DNA of 64,000 bases from Topomyia yanbarensis (taxonomy: Eukaryota > Arthropoda > Insecta > Diptera > Culicidae). Shown here one piece after another: positions 54,941 to 64,000 of this stretch (its first letter is position 1; the number at the start of each line of letters is the position of its first letter). The notes beneath the pieces were generated by a model. The model saw only the letters and a program-made list of their open reading frames with translations. It was not told the origin of the DNA and did not search any database. A program made the translations under genes and the position numbers. Location of the stretch: contig NC_080671.1 in NCBI RefSeq assembly GCF_030247195.1, forward strand, positions 200,860,897-200,924,896. Direction: 5' to 3'.

Positions 54941-55478
54941 TTGAACGAATATGAATGATGAGAAAAACCGACCGACAGAATCGCGCTAATATGCACTACT
55001 ATCGCTTTCTCGCTCGTTCTCGTGCCGTGCATGAGCCTTTCCTTTCCGTCCAGCTTCTAATGGCCTAACCAAAGGAATATGCCGTCTTTCCCCCACCAAG
55101 TGCTCTCGTCAAGCAACCCAATGCGAATAACCATACGAACAAACATGTAGTGGACCTATATATAAACTTTTCATTATTTTATTGTTCGGTTGGTCTACCA
55201 TAACGACGGCTCTGTGCGGGATGGGCTGAAAATTTTCACTTTTCCGAGTCGTTTTCGAAAGATTTTTCAAAACACATTTTTTTTGTTATTAGTACATGTT
55301 ATACATACTTCAAATTTTAATACAGCATAGAGGAACATATTTGCAACAAATTGGCCTAAAAATCAAATCATTCTGTTAAGTATGATAAAAGTTATTAACG
55401 TTCAAAATCTGACGCGGCACCGCAGCCGATATTTTGAAACGGGACCCCTATATTGAAACCTTAAATGTATTCTACATT

Positions 55479-55625
55479 AAAAGTGCTCTTATATATACTT
55501 ACCAAGTGTAATAAGAATGAAAGACATTTCCATAAAGTTATATTGTACGAACCAGCTATTAAATCATAGTTTGGAGAAATGAGAAAGGCACAATTGCACC
55601 TCTAGGTGGATTAAAACAGGTTTTT
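55479..55625 (+). repeat. Family Z repeat, copy 4, right end
   Basis: After A4 the sequence GTGCTCTTATATATAC leads to GAGAAAGGCACAATTGCACC, then TCTAGGTGGATTAAAACAGG, the 3' end of this repeat class. The same end is at 45660-45706. Confidence 0.65.
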
Positions 55626-56476
55626 TTTAATTAGTTTTAGCGGTATAGATAATGTTGGCATATACATCTAATTTCCATATAAATAGAAATCCAACGATTT
55701 GCATTGTAAAATTCCTTGTTTTGCGGTGTACATCATAGTTCAAAATATACTCGACCAATCGGTTTTAAAATTTTGGGCTGTATTTGTACACAAAATCCCT
55801 CAGGTAACGATAGAAACTTCTAGATTTTTGAGGTTTTCGAAACACATAGAAATCGTCGGAATTTCACTAATAAGAATTCGGGTAATTTTTTATTTTTAAA
55901 ATAATAATATTTTTTAAAAAGCCGTTGTTACCAGTAAACTTGTGCAAAATTCAAATCATGTGATCCAGCACATTTTGAGGTGTGATGTACATCGCAAACC
56001 AAAGTTTTCTCACAGCGCCTCCGGAAATTTATAGATATAACACTAACACTCTGCATATAGCACAAAAACTCATAAGCTGTCATACTCAAAATGTTTTTGG
56101 TTTGCCTTATATTAAAAGGGTTCAATTTCAAATGGTGTATATTTTATTCCGATCGGATGTTGCGTACTAAAATTTATTAGAATTTCAAAATGGTTTTAAA
56201 ATTTTAGAAGGTACACTGAAAGAATATATTCCTGAATTTCCTTTGCTTCCAGTTGATCCATAATTCGGTGCAGTAAGGACTCGATCACGAACTGTTCGTT
56301 GGTTTTGTATGAATAAGCTTAAATTTTTCTCTCTTCCAGGCTAATTTACAAAGTAGCCGAGCTCGTTCCATATTCTGCCGGTGCAATGCCAATATTTCAA
56401 CTAGTGATAATGTTCTCGGGTGAGCCTTCGTTTTTGTTATGACCTGCCGGGCTTCTCTCCTCTTTTGTTCTGAAGG
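55626..56476. other. Unassigned sequence between copies 2 and 3
   Basis: Mostly AT-rich. 56290-56470 on the minus strand reads as a coding-like stretch (EQKRREARQVITKTKAHPRT, then LSLVEILALHRQNMERARLL) with no initiator and an early stop. It may continue at 62370-62500 on the other side of the MITE. Family unknown. Confidence 0.3.
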
Positions 56477-56845
56477 CAGAGGCGGATCCAGAAAAAAAGA
56501 TGGGTGGGTAATGTCTGCGACATAACCGGAGAGATGTAGAATACATAAGGAACACGTTCTTCAAATATGTTGATATTCATTGGAATTTTCGGACAAAAGG
56601 TGATTTGGGCGAGGAATATTTCAAATTATTCTTTACAAAAATGATGGTAGTCCTGAAAAGGACCGTTTTTGTTGGCGTTGTTGGCCTTGGTGGGGGAGAT
56701 GCGCTGGCTTCGATTCTCGTTGGATGCTTCTAACTTCTTACTATTTCCGGGCTTAGCTGTTGTCCAGGAGGCGATTCTGACATGATTGGTGTAGGTGTAG
56801 GTCGTCAACCGGTTATAATTTTTCAAGCGTTGTTTACATTTGAAA

Positions 56846-57085
56846 TTAAACCACTGGATCAATTAAAGAAAGTATTGGTCTGTGATATGAAAAGTACGAA
56901 ATATATCGTCGGGTTTCTGCATTGCCGTTTTTGACAAATACAAGATCAATGCATGTGCCTGCAAGTGTAGTTGCTTGTGATGGATCAGAGATCAAACGAA
57001 GCTTGAGACATTCATTCATAAAATGCACAAATTTCAAATTCTCTTGTTTTGAAACATCTATGTTGAAGTCGCCTGAAACGACCAT
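56846..57085 (-). pseudogene. Endonuclease (EEP) domain fragment, copy 3
   Basis: Translates identically to the fragments in copies 1 and 2. Confidence 0.6.
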
Positions 57086-58019
57086 TGGAACATTCTGATT
57101 TCTAGATTAAATATTCTACATTAAAAGATGGGTGGGTAATGTCTGCGACATAACCGGAGTGTCGTAACTACACTTGTGACGTTAATCCAAATCTAATGAT
57201 ATGCAACGAAATTACGTTTGCATGTGACATTTTCAAATGATTCGTTATAATTATGGTTAAAAATTCTAATTGGGAATTCTTTTCCATCACCAACTATTTT
57301 TCTTTTTTTCGAATCTACAGCATTCTTTGAAAATATTGTTGAAATGTTATTGATGAAAAACTGAAAATGCGTTTGGCAACACTGCTCACTAAATGGATGG
57401 TGGGAAGACGCACATTCGTTTTGATTATGCTAGTATTAGTAGCAGAAAAGAATGAAAAGACAAATGGCCCGAAAACGAGCAAGCGAGAGAGCGATAGTAG
57501 TCGAATACGAACTACTATCGCTCTTCTAAACTAAAAAAAAAGATGGGTGGGTAATGTCTGTGACATAACCGGAGCATCGTGACTTCACTTCGAGATGTTA
57601 ATTTAAATCTAATGATTTATGCAGTTAATCAAAGGAGGCTGCCAAAAAGTTCGAATAAAAGCAAGCGACTAGTGTACTTTGCACGTTCTATATTTTATCA
57701 ACACTAGAGAGAATCGATAAAATAATTCAAAGTGTAATAGCAACATGCAATTGTGGCAACACTGGCCATAGGATGGTGGGTGAACACGCACATTCGTTTT
57801 AGTTATGATGTATTAGCAGCAGAAAGGAATGGAAAAGCAGTGCGCGAAAACGAGCGAGAGGATAATTTAAATTCTCTTTCTATCCACATATCGTATTTCT
57901 AACCTACTTGCTGAAAATTGTTATACACCATAAAATGTAAATTTCAGTTTAACTCTTATTAGAACACAATTAATTGGTCCTGTAAAGAACCGTTTATTGT
58001 TTTATTGCGGGAGCATAAT

Positions 58020-58331
58020 TCAGACGCACTCCCCGCGGACACGGTGAGCTAGAAAGCACTATTTTGCATTCTCGAACAAACCGACCAAGTAGGCATCGTT
58101 GTCTTCTCGGGGCATCATTACGACTGAGCTTTGTAAGCGTAGCTCAACTTTGCAGTCCTGCACAATCTCACGACCCAGACGCTGGAACGATAGCCTACTC
58201 TGTTGCCCTTTAGTTGGGGCGAAATTCTTGCAGGGCGACAGTTCCGATGAGTCACCAGTAGCTGGGGCACTTTTTCCGTCCGTCGCTATTGCCAACTGTT
58301 TTCCTTCGCTGGACTGGCTGCTTGCTAGTGC
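58020..58331 (-). pseudogene. Histone H3-derived pseudogene, copy 3 unit 4
   Basis: Counterpart of 51360-51671. Stem-loop at 57976-57991. Confidence 0.85.
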
Positions 58332-59106
58332 TTGAACGAATACGAATGATGAGAAAAACCGAACGACCAATATTCATATATGAACACACGAGAAAGCACT
58401 ACCATCGCTCGTTTTTGTGCCATTCCTGCGCCTTTCCTTTCCGTTCGGCTACCAATACTAGCATAACCAAAACGAATATTCTGTCTTTCCATCGCCTTCA
58501 ATCTAGTGGCCAGTGCTAGCAAACTTGCATGTTCAGTTTTTCAATAACAACATTCAAACAATATTTTCAAAGAATGTTGCAGATTTGAAAAGAAGGAAGG
58601 AAAAGATTTTCACAAATTTAAATTCTTTCGTGTTATTTGTTAGCGCTGATAAAGGCTATTTAGTTTGCTACTAGCAAGGAGCTGCACAAACAAATCGATT
58701 TATGCAGTTAATCAACGGAGGCTGCCAAGTTCGAATAAAAGCATGCGACTAGTGTACTTTGCACGTTCTACATTTTATCAATACTAGAGAGGATCAATAA
58801 AATAATTCAAATTGTAATAGCGACATGCAATTGTGGCAACACTGGTCATGAGATGGTGGGTGAACACGCACATTCGTTTTAGTTATGATGGTAGTAGCAG
58901 CAGAAAGGAATGGAAAAGCAGTGCACGAAAACGAGCGAGAGAGGATAATTTAAATTCTCTTTCTTTCTTTCCACACATCGTATTTCTAACCTACTTGCTG
59001 AAAATTGTTATACACCATAAAATGTAAATTTCAGTTTAACTCTTATTAGAACACAATTAATTGGTCCTGTAAAGAACCGTTTATTGTTTTATTGCGGGAG
59101 CATAAT

Positions 59107-59418
59107 TCAGACGCACTCCCCGCGGACACGGTGAGCTAGAAAGCACTATTTTGCATTCTCGAACAAACCGACCAAGTAGGCATCGTTGTCTTCTCGGGGC
59201 ATCATTACGACTGAGCTTTGTAAGCGTAGCTCGACTTTGCAGTCCTGCACAATCTCACGACCCAGACGCTGGAACGATAGCCTACTCTGTTGCCCTTTAG
59301 TTGGGGCGAAATTCTTGCAGGGCGACAGTTCCGATGAGTCACCAGTAGCTGGGGCGCTTTTTCCGTCCGTCGCTATTGCCAACTGCTTTCCTTCGCTGGA
59401 CTGGCTGCTTGCTAGTGC
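59107..59418 (-). pseudogene. Histone H3-derived pseudogene, copy 3 unit 3
   Basis: Counterpart of 52447-52758. Stem-loop at 59063-59078. Confidence 0.85.
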
Positions 59419-60193
59419 TTGAACGAATACGAATGATGAGAAAAACCGAACGACCAATATTCATATATGAACACACGAGAAAGCACTACTATCGCTCGTT
59501 TTTGTGCCATTCCTGCGCCTTTCCTTTCCGTTCGGCTACCAATACTAGCATAACCAAAACGAATATTCTGTCTTTCCATCGCCTTCAATCTAGTGGCCAG
59601 TGCTAGCAAACTTGCATGTTCAGTTTTTCAATAACAACATTCAAACAATATTTTCAAAGAATGTTGCAGATTTGAAAAGAAGGAAGGAAAAGATTTTCAC
59701 AAATTTAAATTCTTTCGTGTTATTTGTTAGCGCTGATAAAGGCTATTTAGTTTGCTACTAGCAAGGAGCTGCACAAACAAATCGATTTATGCAGTTAATC
59801 AACGGAGGCTGCCAAGTTCGAATAAAAGCATGCGACTAGTGTACTTTGCACGTTCTACATTTTATCAATACTAGAGAGGATCAATAAAATAATTCAAATT
59901 GTAATAGCGACATGCAATTGTGGCAACACTGGTCATGAGATGGTGGGTGAACACGCACATTCGTTTTAGTTATGATGGTAGTAGCAGCAGAAAGGAATGG
60001 AAAAGCAGTGCACGAAAACGAGCGAGAGAGGATAATTTAAATTCTCTTTCTTTCTTTCCACACATCGTATTTCTAACCTACTTGCTGAAAATTGTTATAC
60101 ACCATAAAATGTAAATTTCAGTTTAACTCTTATTAGAACACAATTAATTGGTCCTGTAAAGAACCGTTTATTGTTTTATTGCGGGAGCATAAT

Positions 60194-60505
60194 TCAGACG
60201 CACTCCCCGCGGACACGGTGAGCTAGAAAGCACTATTTTGCATTCTCGAACAAACCGACCAAGTAGGCATCGTTGTCTTCTCGGGGCATCATTACGACTG
60301 AGCTTTGTAAGCGTAGCTCGACTTTGCAGTCCTGCACAATCTCACGACCCAGACGCTGGAACGATAGCCTACTCTGTTGCCCTTTAGTTGGGGCGAAATT
60401 CTTGCAGGGCGACAGTTCCGATGAGTCACCAGTAGCTGGGGCGCTTTTTCCGTCCGTCGCTATTGCCAACTGCTTTCCTTCGCTGGACTGGCTGCTTGCT
60501 AGTGC
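60194..60505 (-). pseudogene. Histone H3-derived pseudogene, copy 3 unit 2
   Basis: Counterpart of 53534-53845. Stem-loop at 60150-60165. Confidence 0.85.
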
Positions 60506-61288
60506 TTGAACGAATACGAATGATGAGAAAAACCGAACGACCAATATTCATATATGAACACACGAGAAAGCACTACTATCGCTCGTTTTTGTGCCATTCC
60601 TGCGCCTTTCCTTTCCGTTCGGCTACCAATACTAGCATAACCAAAACGAATATTCTGTCTTTCCATCGCCTTCAATCTAGTGGCCAGTGCTAGCAAACTT
60701 GCATGTTCAGTTTTTCAATAGCAACATTCAAACAATATTTTCAAAGAATGTTGCAGATTTGAAAAGAAGGAAGGAAAAGATTTTCACAAATTTAAATTCT
60801 TTCGTGTTATTTGTTAGCGCTGATAAAGGCTATTTAGTTTGCTACTAGCAAGGAGCTGCACAAACAAATCGATTTATGCAGTTAATCAACGGAGGCTGCC
60901 AAAAAGTTCGAATAAAAGCATGCGACTAGTGTACTTTGCACGTTCTATATTTTATCAACACTAGAGAGAATCGATAAAATAATTCAAAGTGTAATAGCAA
61001 CATGCAATTGTGGCAACACTGGCCATAGGATGGTGGGTGAACACGCACATTCGTTTTAGTTATGATGGTAGTAGCAGCAGAAAGGAATAGAAAAGCAGTG
61101 CACGAAAACGAGCGAGAGAGGATAATTTAAATTCTCTTTCTTTCTTTCCACACATCGTATTGCTTATATTGCTTTCTGAAAATTATTTGTTATGCACCAT
61201 AAAATGTAAATTTCAGTTTAACTCTTATTAGAACACAATTAATTGGTCCTGTAAAGAACCGTTTATTGTTTTATTGCGGGAGCATAAT

Positions 61289-61600
61289 TCAGACGCACTC
61301 CCCGCGGACACGGTGAGCTAGAAAGCACTATTTTGCATTCTCGAACAAACCGACCAAGCAGGCATCGTTGTCTTCTCGGGGCATCATTACGACTGAGCTT
61401 TGTAAGCGTAGCTCGACTTTGCAGTCCTGCACAATCTCACGACCCAGACGCTGGAACGATAGCCTACTCTGTTGCCCTTTAGTTGGGGCGAAATTCTTGC
61501 AGGGCGACAGTTCCAATGAGTCACCAGTAGCTGGGGCACTTTTTCCGTCCGTCGCTATTGCCAACTGCTTTCCTTCGCTGGACTGGCTGCTTGCTAGTGC
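61289..61600 (-). pseudogene. Histone H3-derived pseudogene, copy 3 unit 1
   Basis: Counterpart of 54629-54940. Stem-loop at 61245-61260. Confidence 0.85.
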
Positions 61601-62361
61601 TTGAACGAATATGAATGATGAGAAAAACCGACCGACAGAATCGCGCTAATATGCACTACTATCGCTTTCTCGCTCGTTCTCGTGCCGTGCATGAGCCTTT
61701 CCTTTCCGTCCAGCTTCTAATGGCCTAACCAAAGGAATATGCCGTCTTTCCCCCACCAAGTGCTCTCGTCAAGCAACCCAATGCGAATAACCATACGAAC
61801 AAACATGTAGTGGACCTATATATAAACTTTTCATTATTTTATTGTTCGGTTGGTCTACCATAACGACGGCTCTGTGCGGGATGGGCTGAAAATTTTCACT
61901 TTTCCGAGTCGTTTTCGAAAGATTTTTCAAAACACATTTTTTTTGTTATTAGTACATGTTATACATACTTCAAATTTTAATACAGCATAGAGGAACATAT
62001 TTGCAACAAATTGGCCTAAAAATCAAATCATTCTGTTAAGTATGATAAAAGTTATTAACGTTCAAAATCTGACGCGGCACCGCAGCCGATATTTTGAAAC
62101 GGGACCCCTATATTGAAACCTTAAATGTATTCTACATTAAAAAATTCGGGAGGGGTCTGAAATTTTGAATTAGAAATGAACATTGCACAATTCGTATACG
62201 CAATAACCTTATTTAATTAAAATCAGTTTTGGTAGTCAAATTTAGTTTGGAATGATTTTGGTTTTGAAACTAAAAAAAAATTGAAATTAATTTAAAATTT
62301 CTGAACAAGTTGAAAATTTTTGGGGAGGTCCTCCAAGATCTTCTCCCTGGATCCGTGACTG

Positions 62362-62712
62362 TCTGAAGACCCCGCAACATAGGTACTCAATTCTGGTGTT
62401 GTTTAGGCTCCAATAGGGAATTAACCTGCTGGATAATCGGCGAATTCTTTTCAATTCTTTTCTGTTTTACCAGCTGCAATTTCCTTAACTTGTTGGAATT
62501 ACCATGAAGGCGCTAGAATTTTATAGATTATTTCCTCTTCTCTCGACATGCTTCCCGTGGATCGACATTCTCTCTGTGATATCTCGGCGAAGAAAGGGCT
62601 TTGATTGGGGTGCGAGAGTCGCAATAAGAAGTGTTTGTACCACAACCAGATGTGTGTCACTACCTCGAACCTGATCGATTTACATACAGAGCTGCTGGAC
62701 ATAAGTCATTAA
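62362..62712. other. Unassigned sequence
   Basis: On the minus strand 62370-62500 reads in part as NKLRKLQLVKQKRIEKNSPI, a basic coding-like stretch with stops and a frame change. It is possibly the upstream part of the relic at 56290-56470. Confidence 0.25.
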
Positions 62713-62870
62713 TGGGGGTTTTCATTGAAAAACCCCGGGGCGGTGGATTGCACTGGTGTTGCATTTTCTAGCAGAAGATCAAGCCACTAGACGTGTTTCA
62801 TTTCTACTTCTGCTCGAACGTGCAAAACTAGTGCAATCCACGGCTCCGGTGTTTTTCAATGAAAAACTTC
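62713..62870. mobile_element. Hairpin MITE, about 160 bp
   Basis: GTTTTCATTGAAAAACCCC at the left pairs with the inverse at the right (GTTTTTCATTGAAAAACACC on the minus strand). Pairing continues through GTGGATTGCACT and TTTTGCA-type segments for about 60 bp per arm, leaving a loop of about 35 bp. Non-coding. Confidence 0.7.
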
Positions 62871-64000
62871 ATAAGAAAGCAACATAGTATGAATTCAGAT
62901 TGAACTAACTGTATACTTCCATCCCCTTCTATTTACAAATGTATCAATCCAGCCGCCATCCAACCCGAAGAATCGATCACTGAATTCGTTTTACCTTTTA
63001 CCTCGAAAAATCAATTTTCTCATCAGCGGTTTAAAATATCGATGCGCAAAATCGATTTTTTTTTCAAAATCCGCATCACTACGAAAAGGTACTTTTACAC
63101 AAGTTATAAGTAGTAGAATGTGTTCGGTTGTCGGCACACTTTTGTTTTTGGCTCACAACATTACTCCAATTGCACAATATATGGGAATAAGCATACCAAT
63201 TGTAAGCTAGAGGCCTTAGCTAATAATTGATGAAGGAATTTAATTTGTTCTGTCAACATGAAAAAAATTATTAACAATTTAGTAAAATGATAATTTTTTA
63301 CCATTTTTAAAAATGTGGTCGGTTGTCGGCACCCTAAGAGAATTTACTAAAAATGAAAAAATATGAATGCAAATCATCAAGATTCGTAGGGAAAAGGAAG
63401 TTTAATCAATTAAACAAGCATCAAAGGCATTTTGAACATGCGAAACATCATTCTTTATCAGAACCACAATATTTGTATGTGAGAAACTGGTGCGAATATT
63501 ACGCACTTCTAATGCACTGACGGCGCGCATTCACTGCAATTGTGTGAGTTTCAGGCAGTTCATTTTTTGACCAGAGCTTCAAATCAAATAGAAGTCCACG
63601 CTGGCACGTAGCCAAACGGCGAGGGGGGCTCCACAGTAACCACGTTCCCTCACAAAATTTTCTTGTCGTGACAATCTTGTATATACCGTGCCACCTAGCG
63701 GTGGAAACATGATCAGGTGGGCTTTCTTCATGTAGATGTAAAACGCTAAACTGGAAGTCGCCTTCCTGGTTTTCAGAATGGTGACAAAGATTGATCTCCG
63801 GTATATATTCGTAAAGCCCGTTCCAAAAATACCCATATGGATTAGGTTATTGAGAACTCAGCATTTGTCATAAAAAATGGGGTAGGGGACTTGTGGGTAA
63901 AATGAACAGGGGGTAAAATGAACAGGTAGCCAAATCAAGTCAATGTTGTAGTGGGGGTATTATGAACCATCTTGCTGCTCCAAGTACCAAGCCTCAAAAT
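62871..64000. other. Unassigned sequence to the window end
   Basis: A direct repeat of GTCGGTTGTCGGCAC occurs near 63125 and 63315. GGGTAAAATGAACAG is tandemly repeated near 63895-63925. No gene or RNA was recognised; the minus-strand frame 63579-63836 shows no family features. Confidence 0.3.

Larger units (their letters stand above)
49839..55478 (-). mobile_element. H3-bearing Helentron-like element, copy 2 (5,640 bp)
   Basis: The exact reverse-complement counterpart of copy 1. Every landmark satisfies position(copy 1) + position(copy 2) = 94937, so there are no net indels between the sampled points. The left edge is A7 then GATGGGTGGGTAATGTCTG; the right edge is CTACATT then A4. It is inserted in family Z copy 4. 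The modules, in reversed order, are E3 (49839-50462), E2 (50467-50872), and H3 units 4 to 1. Confidence 0.75.
56499..62138 (-). mobile_element. H3-bearing Helentron-like element, copy 3 (5,640 bp)
   Basis: Same orientation as copy 2, displaced by exactly 6,660 bp at every landmark checked. Lines compared side by side are identical. Its flanks differ: the hAT-type MITE, with A7 on the left and A6 on the right. It is therefore a separate insertion rather than a larger segmental duplication. The order is E3, E2, then H3 units 4 to 1. Confidence 0.75.
56477..62361. mobile_element. hAT-type MITE, second copy, split by H3-bearing copy 3
   Basis: CAGAGGCGGATCCAG starts at 56477 and the inverse end finishes at 62361 (CTGGATCCGTGACTG). 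The flanks TCTGAAGG (56469-56476) and TCTGAAGA (62362-62369) are an 8-bp duplication with one change. The MITE itself is only 56477-56491 plus 62145-62361; the rest is the inserted element and its A-tract. Confidence 0.75.

Noticed and set aside
49839..62138. Copies 2 and 3 as a simple tandem segmental duplication or assembly repeat
   Set aside because: The sequence between and outside the copies differs, and each copy ends cleanly at the same terminal bases in different host repeats.

Overview
The window looks like a piece of an insect, most likely mosquito (Aedes-type), nuclear genome. It is AT-rich, nearly all non-coding, and packed with nested transposons. The only clear host gene is a plus-strand immunoglobulin-superfamily gene of the DIP/lachesin type (secreted or membrane-anchored neural adhesion proteins). 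Three of its coding exons are visible at 11115-11218, 17651-17858 and 31576-31734, with compatible splice phases and introns of 6.4 and 13.7 kb. Its signal-peptide exon and the remaining Ig exons were not found here.

Layout. Positions 1-10265 hold a minus-strand I-clade LINE (copy A), split by a 6.17-kb hAT-type insertion with an 8-bp target duplication and, in its 5' UTR, by a 1.38-kb element flanked by TA. Positions 11115-19830 hold Ig exons 1 and 2, a Jockey-type endonuclease relic, several MITEs, a minisatellite and a possible antisense small secreted peptide. Positions 19831-25806 are a second I-clade LINE (copy B) bounded by a 13-bp target duplication. It is interrupted by a 1.2-kb element encoding only an ORF1-type protein, which has its own 13-bp duplication. 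Positions 25807-39458 hold Ig exon 3 and interspersed repeats.

Positions 39459-62138 hold the most unusual content: three copies of one 5,640-bp element, at 39459-45098 (plus), 49839-55478 (minus) and 56499-62138 (minus). All sampled landmarks are collinear without indels. The termini resemble Helentron/Helitron2 elements: an asymmetric inverted repeat, a hairpin near the 3' end and insertion in T-tracts. Each copy carries four tandem units of about 1.09 kb. Each unit contains a degenerate histone H3 gene that keeps its core promoter signals, its C-terminal codons and the histone 3' stem-loop, placed between two inverted arms. Each copy also has three successive 3'-terminator sequences and a fragment of an endonuclease (EEP) domain.

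The nesting gives a relative history. Old MITEs and LINE relics are interrupted by younger LINE and hAT insertions. The three H3-bearing elements interrupt other repeats and appear to be the youngest. All family assignments come from reading the sequence; no database search was run.
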